Source: Paraburkholderia polaris (GTDB lineage Bacteria; Pseudomonadota; Gammaproteobacteria; Burkholderiales; Burkholderiaceae). From it: a stretch of DNA of 64,000 nucleotides. The translations under genes were made by a program, and so were the position numbers. The stretch is taken from positions 62,001 to 126,000 of the forward strand of contig NZ_JABBGJ010000023.1 in the NCBI RefSeq assembly GCF_012927345.1, in the 5' to 3' direction. Under the pieces are notes generated by a model that worked only from the letters and a program-made list of their open reading frames with translations, searched no databases and was not told the origin of the DNA. This document shows, piece by piece, positions 42,982-51,837 of this stretch (position 1 is its first letter; every line of letters begins with the position of its first letter).

Positions 42982-45066
42982 TTATTCCTGGCTGCGCTTC
43001 GTCTTCACCCGCGCAATCTGCTGCTTCGCCGCGTCATACACACGCTCCGGCGTGAAGCCAAACTTCTTCTTAAGATCGGCGAGCGGCGCGGACGCACCGA
43101 ACGTATGCATCACCACCTGCCCGCCGAGCCGTCCGACATAGCGGTCCCAACCCAACGACGCCGCCTGCTCGACCACGACGCGCGCATCCACGTCGGGTGG
43201 CAGCACGGAGTCCTGATACGCCTCGTCCTGGCGCTCGAAAAGATCCCACGACGGCATCGACACCACCCGCGCCGCGATCCCTTCGCTCTTGAGCTTCTCG
43301 TAGACGTCGACGCACAGTGACAGTTCGCTGCCCGTGGCGAGCAAAATCACCTCCGGCTTCTGCCCGTCTGGCGCATCGGCGAGAACATAAGCGCCCTTTT
43401 GCACGCCCTTGGCCGACGCATAGCGCGTGCGATCCAGGGTCGGCAACGCCTGGCGCGACACGACAATGCACGACGGCCGCCGCGGGTGCGACATCGCCAC
43501 ACGCCAGACCTCGGCGGCTTCGTTCGCGTCGCCTGGGCGCAGCACGGTCAAACCCGGCACGCCGCGCAGCGACGCCAGTTGCTCGATCGGCTGATGAGTC
43601 GGACCATCTTCGCCGACGCCGATCGAATCATGCGTGAACACGAAGATGGCCGGCACTTCCATGATCGCCGAGAGGCGGATCGGCGGCTTCATGTAGTCAC
43701 TGAAAATCAGGAAGGTCGAACCGAATGGCCGCAGATTCGACAACGCCAGGCCGTTGACGGCGGCGCCCATCCCATGTTCACGAATTCCGAAGTGCAGGTT
43801 GACCCCGCCGTAGTTGTCGTATTCGAAGCTGCCCGCGCCTTCGAATTTCAGATTGGTCTTGGTGGACGGCGCGAGATCGGCCGCACCGCCGATCATCCAC
43901 GGCACGCGCGCGGCAATCGCGTTGAGCACCTTGCCCGACGATTCACGCGTGGCGATGCCCTTCCGGTCGGCATCGAAGGTCGGAATGTCGCTGTCCCAGC
44001 CCGCCGGCAATTCATGCGCTTCCATCTGCGCGAATTCGCGCGCCAGTTCCGGGTATTTCTTGACATACGCGTCGTACTTCGCCTGCCATTCCTCGCGCGC
44101 CGCCTTGCCGCGCGCGCCGATGCCTTGCTGGAAGCGTTCATGCACGCCATCCGGCACATAGAAGAACTTGTCTTCGGGCCACCCATAGAACTTCTTGGTT
44201 AGCGCCACTTCTTCGACACCGAGCGGTTCACCGTGCGCGGCGGAGGTGTCCTGCTTATGCGGCGCGCCCCAGCCGATGATGCTGTGGACCACGATCAGCG
44301 TCGGCCTGTCCGTGATGCTTTTCGCTTCGACAAAGGCGGCTTCGAGCGCGGCGGCGTCGTTTGCGTCGTTCACATGCAGCGTGTGCCAGTTGTAACCCCG
44401 AAAGCGGGTCTCCACGTCGTCGCTATAAGCAAGGTCGGTGTGGCCTTCAATCGTCACGCGGTTGCTGTCGTAGATCCAGATCAGATTCGACAATTTCAGA
44501 TGCCCCGCGAGCGAGGCCGCTTCGTGCGAGATGCCTTCCATCATGTCGCCGTCGCCGCATAACGCGTAGACGCGATAATCGAACAGCGGCGCATCGGGCT
44601 TGTTGAAGTGGTTTTCGTACCAGCGCGCCGCCATCGCCATGCCGACGCTATTGCCCAGCCCCTGGCCGAGCGGCCCGGTGGTCGTCTCCACACCGGTGGT
44701 CATGCGGTATTCGGGATGCCCCGGGGTCTTGCTGTCGATCTGACGAAAATGTTCGATGTCGTCTAGCGACACGGCGGGCGAGCCGGTCGGTTTGCCTTCG
44801 TCATCCACGGCCTTCACGTTCGCCAGATGGAGCAGCGAGTACAACAGCATCGACGCATGCCCGACCGAGAGCACGAAGCGGTCGCGGTTCGGCCACAGTG
44901 GCTCGTCCGGATCGTAGCGAAGGTGGTTTTGCCACAGATGGTAGCCGACTGGGGCCAGTGCCATCGGTGTGCCGGGGTGACCGGAATTGGCCTTTTGCAC
45001 AGCGTCCATCGATAGCGTGCGAATCGTGTTGATGCACAGCTGATCGAGGGCGGGATCGTTTTGCAT
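42982..45066 (-). CDS. tkt: Transketolase, 694 aa
   Basis: A thiamine-diphosphate enzyme of the non-oxidative pentose phosphate pathway. Signatures: AVQKANSGHPGTPMALAPVG at the N-terminus, PLGQGLGNSVGMAMAARW, YALCGDGDMMEGISHEAASL (in part; ThDP-binding GDG), LIWIYDSNRVTIEG, and later FGIREHGMGAAVNGLALSN (in part) and FVFTHDSIGVGEDGPTHQPI (in part). Length is normal. The start at 45066 has AAGGAG seven bases upstream; the frame upstream is not coding. It complements the Gnd, phosphoketolase and aldolase genes in the window. Confidence 0.96.
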   Translation of the reverse strand: MQNDPALDQLCINTIRTLSMDAVQKANSGHPGTPMALAPVGYHLWQNHLRYDPDEPLWPNRDRFVLSVGHASMLLYSLLHLANVKAVDDEGKPTGSPAVSLDDIEHFRQIDSKTPGHPEYRMTTGVETTTGPLGQGLGNSVGMAMAARWYENHFNKPDAPLFDYRVYALCGDGDMMEGISHEAASLAGHLKLSNLIWIYDSNRVTIEGHTDLAYSDDVETRFRGYNWHTLHVNDANDAAALEAAFVEAKSITDRPTLIVVHSIIGWGAPHKQDTSAAHGEPLGVEEVALTKKFYGWPEDKFFYVPDGVHERFQQGIGARGKAAREEWQAKYDAYVKKYPELAREFAQMEAHELPAGWDSDIPTFDADRKGIATRESSGKVLNAIAARVPWMIGGAADLAPSTKTNLKFEGAGSFEYDNYGGVNLHFGIREHGMGAAVNGLALSNLRPFGSTFLIFSDYMKPPIRLSAIMEVPAIFVFTHDSIGVGEDGPTHQPIEQLASLRGVPGLTVLRPGDANEAAEVWRVAMSHPRRPSCIVVSRQALPTLDRTRYASAKGVQKGAYVLADAPDGQKPEVILLATGSELSLCVDVYEKLKSEGIAARVVSMPSWDLFERQDEAYQDSVLPPDVDARVVVEQAASLGWDRYVGRLGGQVVMHTFGASAPLADLKKKFGFTPERVYDAAKQQIARVKTKRSQE

Positions 45067-45328
45067 GGGGACACTCCTTGTTCGGCGGTTGGGGACTTCG
45101 CCGGGACGCCCTGGATTGGCGTGGCCGGCGACCCGTGTTCGTGTGGAAGAACGTGGAAAGAACGCATGAGGCACGCAAGGCTCATCGATGATGCGCCGAT
45201 GCGCGCAAATCTGCACGGCGCGTTACATCCGGTGCCACGTTGTACCGATGAATGGATTCGGTTCTTTCAAACGGCTTGCGGCTTTGCGGCGGTGCAAAAG
45301 CTGGAGCAATGAAGTCTTTCCGTTGCGA

Positions 45329-45874
45329 TCAGGCCGCATGCAGCCAGTGTTCGATCAGCGGGCCACGCTTGCCGTCGACGGGATCCATGGCGGGGAACGG
45401 CAAGGCCTCCATCGCCGCCTGTTCCTGCGGCGTCAGGGCTTCGCGGCGGATGTCCCACTGCTGGCCTGCCGGATAGCCTGCCACCACCTGGAAGTGGCGC
45501 GCGAACGCTTGCAGGCAATGGCCCGTGCCCGCGGGCAGCAGTAATGCGTCGCCCGCGGATATTTTCACCAGGCGCCCGCCCGGGCCACCGACGATCACTT
45601 CAGCGGAGCCGTCGGTTACACCGAGTACTTCATGCGCGGTCGCATGGAAATGGTGGTAGTCGAAAATCCCGTCGCGCCATTGTGGCGGCCACTCATTGCC
45701 TTCGAACAGAATCTCGAATGCAGCGGCGAGGTCGCCGCTGTCCGGCGCGAGCACCCGGTGGTAGATGATTACCGGCAACTTGCGGTTGTTCGGCACCCAG
45801 TCGTGCGGCTCCAGCATGAATACTTCATAGCCGGTCTGAGCCGCGTCGAATCCATGCTTCGAATCGTTGTACAC
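45329..45874 (-). CDS. YjlB-type cupin protein, 181 aa
   Basis: A cupin of the YjlB group, recognised by FMLEPHDWVPNNRKLPVIIYHR near the N-terminus, WRDGIFDYHHFHATAHEVLG (cupin motif 1 with the metal-binding HxH and Glu), LLLPAGTGHCLQ (motif 2) and VVAGYPAGQQWDIRR. The GTG at 45874 was preferred because AGGAG lies seven bases upstream; the ATG at 45907 has none. Substrate unknown; the family may be an isomerase or oxygenase-like enzyme of sugars. Confidence 0.75.
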   Translation of the reverse strand: MYNDSKHGFDAAQTGYEVFMLEPHDWVPNNRKLPVIIYHRVLAPDSGDLAAAFEILFEGNEWPPQWRDGIFDYHHFHATAHEVLGVTDGSAEVIVGGPGGRLVKISAGDALLLPAGTGHCLQAFARHFQVVAGYPAGQQWDIRREALTPQEQAAMEALPFPAMDPVDGKRGPLIEHWLHAA

Positions 45875-45955
45875 GGTAGCTCCTGTACTTCCGAACTTTG
45901 CAAACATATGACGAAATTCCGTATCACGCGTGATGCGTCGACTGCCCGCGTTGCG

Positions 45956-46264
45956 TCACTTCTTCACTTGTGACTCACGGCCGCCGCCGCCTGGCGGCTC
46001 GGCGTGCGTACCGGTGCCCAGCGGCACTTCAGCGGTTTGCTTCGGACGCTCGCTCGAACGCTGCGGGTTGGTTTGCGCCGCTACCTCGGTCTGCTCGACC
46101 GGCTCGATGCCGAGCGGGCTGGGCTCGACGTAGTGAGTTCCGCTCGGTTTGCTGCGCGGTGTCGCGCCCGGAGCTTCGCGTTCTGCGTTGGGACCTTCGG
46201 TGGGTTTGTTGCCCGGAGCTTCGCGTTCTGCGGTGGGGCCCTCGGTGGGTTTGTTTTCCTGCAT
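45956..46264 (-). CDS. Small Pro/Glu-rich repeat protein, 102 aa
   Basis: A low-complexity soluble protein with a 14-15 residue unit NKPTEGPxAEREAPG in tandem (about residues 4-32), then a Pro/Thr/Glu-rich tail and GGGGRESQVKK. AAGGAG lies eight bases before the ATG. No domain is recognised. Probably intrinsically disordered; it belongs with the other small stress-type proteins of the window in style. Confidence 0.65.
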   Translation of the reverse strand: MQENKPTEGPTAEREAPGNKPTEGPNAEREAPGATPRSKPSGTHYVEPSPLGIEPVEQTEVAAQTNPQRSSERPKQTAEVPLGTGTHAEPPGGGGRESQVKK

Positions 46265-46414
46265 GATGCTCTCCTTGGAGTGGGCTTCACCGTGGATGCA
46301 GCAACAACCGGTCCCTCTCCGTGAAAGCGTGGATATCCGCTCAGCAGCCGCGCGCAGGCATGGCAGTTGCACCGCCAGCGCTGAAGGTCTGGATCAATTT
46401 TTGTAATTCCGGTG

Positions 46415-46660
46415 CTACTTCTCCGGAGCCGCGCGGTCGGCGGCCACGATCTGTCGTCCGTAATCAATCGCGGCGCGGCGTGCCTCGTCGGCGGTCGCAT
46501 AGGGGCCGATTTCCGGTGCACCGTCGAATGGAAACAGAATCCGCCTGTCAGCTTTTCTGACGACCTTCAGTCCACCTACGTAACGGCCGTCGCCTGTTCC
46601 GTGATAGCTGGCGTAAATCTCGAAGTCATCGTCAGCCACGTCGGCCTTATGTCGCGCCAT
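46415..46660 (-). CDS. DUF6723-like small protein, 81 aa
   Basis: A compact domain: DDFEIYASYHGTGDGRYVGG, then LKVVRKADRRILFPFDGAPE and GPYATADEARRAAIDYGRQI. The DEARRAAIDYG helix and Gly-rich strands match small uncharacterised Burkholderia-group proteins (DUF6723-like). AAGGGAA lies before the ATG at 46660; the longer frame upstream is not coding. Function unknown. Confidence 0.7.
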   Translation of the reverse strand: MARHKADVADDDFEIYASYHGTGDGRYVGGLKVVRKADRRILFPFDGAPEIGPYATADEARRAAIDYGRQIVAADRAAPEK

Positions 46661-46952
46661 GTTTATTTCCCTTGTCCCTGCACCTTCAGTGCCCCAATTC
46701 CGGTGTCGTATTGCGTCGTCAAATGCCGTAAGGGCAGCGAGCGCGTGCCGACTTCGAGCAATACCTGTTCCACGCGAGGCGGGCACTGGCTCAGGCACGG
46801 ATGAATGAATGTAGACGGTGCGAACGCAAGATCGCTGCTTCCTGGCCCAGCGCGTTGTAAGCGCAAATTAAGGCACTGGTCCGGGAATTGCGGGCTCCCG
46901 GTGCAAGCCGGTGTGACAAGTGACTCGACCGGTCTACCCGCCAGGAGCCAGC

Positions 46953-49274
46953 ATGAGTACCGAAGACATCACCGGGCACGCGACGGACGGCGACACCGCC
47001 CCCCTCAAGCCATACCGCCACCCCGCCGGCGGCTGGGGTTCGATCAAAGCGGTTGCGTCGATCCTCGTGCAGGAACACGTCGCGTTGAACGGCAGCCGCA
47101 TCCTGTCGCATCAGAACAAGGCCGATGGCTTTGCGTGCGTGAGCTGTTCGTGGGCCAAGCCGGCAGACCCGCACCTCTTCGAGTTCTGCGAAAACGGCGC
47201 GAAGGCCACCGCGTGGGAAATCACCAATAAGCGTGTCGACATCGACTTCTTCGCCGACCATACAGTGAGCGAGCTTCAATCGTGGAGCGGCCTCGAACTG
47301 GAATCGCGCGGCCGCTTGACTGCGCCGATGCGATGGGACGCCGCGACGGATCGTTACGTGCCCTGCACGTGGGAACACGCATTCGCAGAAATCGCGCAAG
47401 AACTGCGCGCGCTCGATCCAAACGAAGCGGTGTTCTATGCGTCGGGGCGTGCGTCGCTGGAAACGTCGTACATGTATGCGCTGCTCGCCCGCATGTATGG
47501 CACTAACAATCTGCCCGATAGCTCGAACATGTGTCACGAAAGCACCTCGGTCGGCTTGCCGAAGACCATCGGCGCGCCGGTGGGCACCGTGCAACTCGAA
47601 GACTTCGAACACACGGATTGCATGCTGTTCTTCGGTCACAACACCGGCACGAATGCGCCGCGCATGCTGCATCAGTTGCAGGATGCGCGTAAGCGCGGCG
47701 TGGAAATCATCACCTTTAATCCGCTCAGGGAACGCGGGCTCGTCAGCTTCGCCAATCCGCAGTCGCCGGTTGAAATGCTGACGCCGAGCCAAACGCAGAT
47801 CAGCACGCAATACCATCAGGTGAAAATCGGCGGCGATGCGGCAGCGATTGCCGGACTCTGCAAGCTGCTGATCGAATGGGACGACGAGGCGCAGCGCGAC
47901 GGCACGCAACGGGTGCTCGATGCGGCCTTCATCGCCGAACATACGCACGGCTTCGAGGCGTTCGCCGAGTCCATGCGCGCCACGACGTGGGAAGAGATCG
48001 AGCACCACTCGCAACTCACGCGCGCGGCGCTCGACGCAGCGGCGCGCGTCTACGCGCAAGCGAATGCGGCGATGGTGCTGTATGGCATGGGTATCACGCA
48101 ACATCGTAGCGGCGTGCACAACGTACAAATGTTGTCCAATCTGCTGCTACTGCGCGGCAATATCGGCCGGCCCGGCGCCGGGATTTGCCCGATCCGCGGT
48201 CATTCGAATGTGCAAGGACAGCGCACGGTCGGCATTACCGAAAAGCCCGAACTCGCACCGCTCGACAAGCTGAAAGAACTCTACCGTTTCGAGCCGCCGC
48301 GCGAGAAAGGCATGAGCACCGTCGAAGCCTGTCAGGGCGTGCTCGACGGCAAGGTCAAAGCATTCATCGGCCTGGGCGGTAATTTTCAGGTGGCGATACC
48401 CGATCATCACGTGATGGATCCGGCATGGCGGCGGCTCAGGCTCACGGTGCAGATCGCCACCAAGCTCAATCGCAGTCACCTGCTGCACGGCGAGGTTGCG
48501 TATTTGCTGCCGTGCCTCGGGCGCATCGAGATCGACCGGCAAGCAAGCGGCGAACAATGGGTCAGCGTGGAGGACAGCACGGCGTGCGTGCACGGTTCGC
48601 ACGGGCTCGCTGAGCCTGCCAGCGATATGCTGTTGTCGGAACCGGCGATCGTCGCCGGGATCGCCAAAGCGCTGCTGCCCGGCAACCCGCAGCTGGATTG
48701 GGATGCCTGGGTGGGCGACTATGCGCTGGTACGCGACGCCATCGAGCGCACTTATCCTGATCAGTTCCGCGATTTCAACCAGCGCTTCAGGCAACCTGGC
48801 GGCTTTCACCGGCCATTGCCCGCATGCAAACGCGAGTGGAAAACGGAAAGCGGCAAGGCGAATTTTATCGTGCCCGACACGCTCGACGAAGACGCGGACA
48901 TGCCGGCTGCCGGCCCCGACGTGCTGCGGTTGATGACGACGCGCGGCGACAGCCAGTTCAACACCACCGTCTATGCGCTCGACGATCGTTTTCGCGGCGT
49001 GTACGGCACGCGCGACGTGCTGCTTATGCATCGGGACGACCTGACGCGCCGGGGCTTTGCGGAGGGCGACGCTGTTTGCATCTCGACCGTGTCGGACGAC
49101 GGCGTGACGCGCGAAGTCGATGGCATGCGCGTGCACGCATTCGATATTCCACGAGGGTGCATCATGGGCTATTACCCGGAATGCAACCGGCTGATCCCGC
49201 TCTCGCATCACGCGAAATCGAGTCTCGTGCCGGCGTCGAAGTCGATTCCGATACGTTTGCGCAAGTCGGCTTAA
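46953..49274 (+). CDS. FdhF/YdeP-type molybdopterin oxidoreductase, 773 aa
   Basis: A molybdopterin oxidoreductase of the FdhF/YdeP group, homologous to formate dehydrogenase H catalytic subunits. Features: GGWGSIKAVASILVQEHVAL (in part), FACVSCSWAKPADPHLFEFC (Cys-rich N-terminus), ALLARMYGTNNLPDSSNMCH (in part) with the SNMCHES cofactor region, HNTGTNAPRMLHQL, and LRGNIGRPGAGICPIRGHSN (in part). The C-terminal cofactor domain carries LMTTRGDSQFNTTVY. CCAGGAGC precedes the ATG. Activity of YdeP-like proteins is not formate dehydrogenase in all cases. No FdhD or electron-carrier gene lies nearby. Confidence 0.9.
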   Translation: MSTEDITGHATDGDTAPLKPYRHPAGGWGSIKAVASILVQEHVALNGSRILSHQNKADGFACVSCSWAKPADPHLFEFCENGAKATAWEITNKRVDIDFFADHTVSELQSWSGLELESRGRLTAPMRWDAATDRYVPCTWEHAFAEIAQELRALDPNEAVFYASGRASLETSYMYALLARMYGTNNLPDSSNMCHESTSVGLPKTIGAPVGTVQLEDFEHTDCMLFFGHNTGTNAPRMLHQLQDARKRGVEIITFNPLRERGLVSFANPQSPVEMLTPSQTQISTQYHQVKIGGDAAAIAGLCKLLIEWDDEAQRDGTQRVLDAAFIAEHTHGFEAFAESMRATTWEEIEHHSQLTRAALDAAARVYAQANAAMVLYGMGITQHRSGVHNVQMLSNLLLLRGNIGRPGAGICPIRGHSNVQGQRTVGITEKPELAPLDKLKELYRFEPPREKGMSTVEACQGVLDGKVKAFIGLGGNFQVAIPDHHVMDPAWRRLRLTVQIATKLNRSHLLHGEVAYLLPCLGRIEIDRQASGEQWVSVEDSTACVHGSHGLAEPASDMLLSEPAIVAGIAKALLPGNPQLDWDAWVGDYALVRDAIERTYPDQFRDFNQRFRQPGGFHRPLPACKREWKTESGKANFIVPDTLDEDADMPAAGPDVLRLMTTRGDSQFNTTVYALDDRFRGVYGTRDVLLMHRDDLTRRGFAEGDAVCISTVSDDGVTREVDGMRVHAFDIPRGCIMGYYPECNRLIPLSHHAKSSLVPASKSIPIRLRKSA

Positions 49275-49314
49275 CGCAAACGCGTGACGTCAGTCGACGG
49301 CTTGCAAACCCGCC

Positions 49315-50421
49315 TCAAAACTGATGCATCATCCCGACATAGGCGCCGGTTTGCGATTCGCCCGCGAGCGGACTCGTGTTATTGGTGGCATCGCGCGGCG
49401 ACGCTTCAAGCGAAAAATTCGAGTTGCTGCCGTTGCGCACATAGCCCACCGTGCCGTACACGAAGGTGCGCTTCGAGAGGTTGTAGGTGGTGCCGAGCAC
49501 GTACATCATCGCGTGACCGGATGGGTCGTGCGCGGCATCGCCGCCGCCGTCGCCGACCTTGATGTAGTAGCCGCCCGCCGTCACCGCCCAACGCGACTGG
49601 ACGTTGTACGTGGCGCCAAGCCAGTAGTGATCGGCGCTGTCGGCCACGCCTACCGGTGAATCCGGCGCTGCGTAATGCGTATACGCGCCCTGGATCTTCA
49701 CTGCGTCGAAATGCACGTTCGCACCGACGAAATATTCGCGCGAACTCTGGAAGATGTTGCTGAAGCGGCCGTTGCTGTCGCGCAGCTCGTCATAGATGCC
49801 GCGCACGTCGAAGAGCGGCGAGTGATACGTGAGCATGATGCCGTCGGAGCGGCCAAACTCGCCCGTCGCACCGCTGTTGAACGCGCCCGCCTGATTGCCG
49901 AGGGCGTATTGCGCCTGTACGTCGAAGCCCCACAACACCGGGCTGTGATACTCGACGTTGTTGTTGGTCTGCTGCCAATTGCGTCCGCGCACAAGCGATG
50001 CCGACGAAAATGCTTGCTGCACGAACGGATCGAATTCCCACACACCGTCGCTGTCGATGAACAGATTGCGCCCAGCCTGCAGCGTGCCCCACTGGTCGCT
50101 CTTCAGGCCGACGAACGCACGCCGTGACCACAACAGTCCGCCACTGGTCGTGCCGTTCATGATTTGCAGACCGGTTTCCAGGTTGAAGATCGCATTCAAC
50201 CCACCGCCCAGATCTTCATTGCCTTTGAGGCCCAGCATACTGATGCCCCAATCGCCGCCTTCAGCACTCCAGCGGCTCGAGCTGCCGCCCGCGCCATTGT
50301 TGATGTGATTCAGATATTCCACGCCGCCGTCGAGACGGCCATATAACGCCACGCTGGTTTGACCGTATGCCAGAGGACTCGCCACCGCCAGGGCAGCCAT
50401 TAATTTTGTATGTAGTCGCAT
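49315..50421 (-). CDS. Gram-negative general porin, 368 aa
   Basis: A 16-strand trimeric porin. Signal peptide MRLHTKLMAALAVASPLAYG then mature QTSVALYGRLDGGVEYLNHI (in part). The eyelet-loop region and strand motifs RRAFVGLKSDQWGTLQAGRN and AQYALGNQAGAFNSG are typical, as is the terminal aromatic MMHQF. Burkholderia porins of this OpcP/Omp38 type admit small hydrophilic solutes. The start at 50421 has a weak ribosome site. Divergent from the CobS-like ATPase gene. Confidence 0.93.
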   Translation of the reverse strand: MRLHTKLMAALAVASPLAYGQTSVALYGRLDGGVEYLNHINNGAGGSSSRWSAEGGDWGISMLGLKGNEDLGGGLNAIFNLETGLQIMNGTTSGGLLWSRRAFVGLKSDQWGTLQAGRNLFIDSDGVWEFDPFVQQAFSSASLVRGRNWQQTNNNVEYHSPVLWGFDVQAQYALGNQAGAFNSGATGEFGRSDGIMLTYHSPLFDVRGIYDELRDSNGRFSNIFQSSREYFVGANVHFDAVKIQGAYTHYAAPDSPVGVADSADHYWLGATYNVQSRWAVTAGGYYIKVGDGGGDAAHDPSGHAMMYVLGTTYNLSKRTFVYGTVGYVRNGSNSNFSLEASPRDATNNTSPLAGESQTGAYVGMMHQF

Positions 50422-50586
50422 TGTTTTGCCGTGAGTTTGTTCTGTCGAGAGGGTGGGCAAAGCCGGCTGCCGATGAACCTATCCGGGAGATCGAAAGGTA
50501 CTCACGATAAGATAGTCGGTCATTTGGCCTCAGCCAAATCGAAATGCGTCATTCGTTACTTGCCCATTCATCATTTGCCACTTGCC

Positions 50587-51813
50587 ATGAACGCGCCTGA
50601 ACTCACCGAAGACGAAAACCTTGGCCTTTACCAACGCGCGACCGAAACCGGCGCGGAATGGTGGCGCGTCAGTGTGGCGGACCGGCCGGAGAACTATCGG
50701 CTCGAGCATGGGGTCGATGAAGGCAACAGCAGCGGATCGGTCGACATCGATCTGGTGGTCGACGCAGAAAACCTGCGGGCGAAGCTGAAGAAGTGGCGCC
50801 GCGAAGGCTTTGCGATTGATACGCCCGATGTCTCGGACGAAGCGGGCACGGCAGAACGGGTGGCCTTCATGCCGGAGTTGCAGCGCGCTGCGGCGCGGGC
50901 CTCGGCGGGGAAGACCCGGCTAGACGCAGAAGGCGCGGGCGAAACCGTGCGCATCGGTCATGTCGACGTGCCTTGCGGCGTGGACAATCCGCTCGTGCCG
51001 CGCGTCAATCCGGCCTATCTGTTCTCCGAGCGCTTCAACGACATTGTCGAAGATATCGTGGAGAACCGTCGCGTGATGCTGATCGGTCACACCGGCGCGG
51101 GCAAGACCAGCCTGATCGAACAGGTCGCCGCGCGATCGCATCACGGCGTGTTGCGCTCGAACATGAATGGACAAACCACCGTCGGCGATTTTGTCGGTTT
51201 CTGGACGGTCAAGGGCGGCGAGACGATCTGGGTGGACGGCGTGCTGCCCACGGCGATGCGCGAAGGCTTGTGGCTGATCGTCGACGAAATCGATTTCGCG
51301 GAACCGTCGATTCTCGCTGCCCTCACCGCCGTGCTCGAACCGCACGGCCGCCTCGTGCTGAAAGAAAAAGGCAATGAGATCGTCGCGCCGCATCCCGCGT
51401 TCCGGCTGTTCGCTACGGCGAATGCCGTTGGTGCGATGAGCCAGTTCCGTCATCTGTATCAGGGCGCGAATCTGATGAACGAGGCGTTTCTCGATCGCTG
51501 GCGCGTCTATATGCTGGACTATCTGACACCCGCCGAGGAAGCCGACGTGCTGATACGCACCCTCACCCCGCATATGACGCGCGCGCTCGCCACCACCCTT
51601 GCCGCGATCGCCGCCGACTGCCGCGCGGCGTTCGCCCGCGAAGACCTGTCGAGCGCTTTCTCCACACGGCGCCTGCTCGACTGGGCCGAACTGATGCTGC
51701 GCACCGGCGACCCCGAACGCGCCGCCGGCCCGGCGATTTACGCGAAGGTCAGTCCGGAGGACGCGGCGCTGATTCGCGGCATCGTTCGCCATCACATTGC
51801 GCCGGCCGCCTGA
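50587..51813 (+). CDS. CobS-like MoxR-type AAA+ ATPase, 408 aa
   Basis: A MoxR/CobS-type AAA+ protein. About 140 N-terminal residues (Asp/Glu-rich, KLKKWRREGFAIDTPD) precede a core that begins PRVNPAYLFSERFNDIVEDI (in part). Walker A is GHTGAGKTS (167-175), then TTVGDFVGFWTVKGGETIWVDG (in part; pore-loop region), Walker B LWLIVDEIDFAEP and sensor motifs FRLFATANAVGAM. The VWA gene follows 24 bp after, as in CobS-CobT and other MoxR-VWA pairs. It probably remodels a partner with that protein. No cobaltochelatase CobN or cobalamin genes are nearby. Confidence 0.88.
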   Translation: MNAPELTEDENLGLYQRATETGAEWWRVSVADRPENYRLEHGVDEGNSSGSVDIDLVVDAENLRAKLKKWRREGFAIDTPDVSDEAGTAERVAFMPELQRAAARASAGKTRLDAEGAGETVRIGHVDVPCGVDNPLVPRVNPAYLFSERFNDIVEDIVENRRVMLIGHTGAGKTSLIEQVAARSHHGVLRSNMNGQTTVGDFVGFWTVKGGETIWVDGVLPTAMREGLWLIVDEIDFAEPSILAALTAVLEPHGRLVLKEKGNEIVAPHPAFRLFATANAVGAMSQFRHLYQGANLMNEAFLDRWRVYMLDYLTPAEEADVLIRTLTPHMTRALATTLAAIAADCRAAFAREDLSSAFSTRRLLDWAELMLRTGDPERAAGPAIYAKVSPEDAALIRGIVRHHIAPAA

Positions 51814-51837
51814 CGGTACGTAAGCACAACGAGCACA

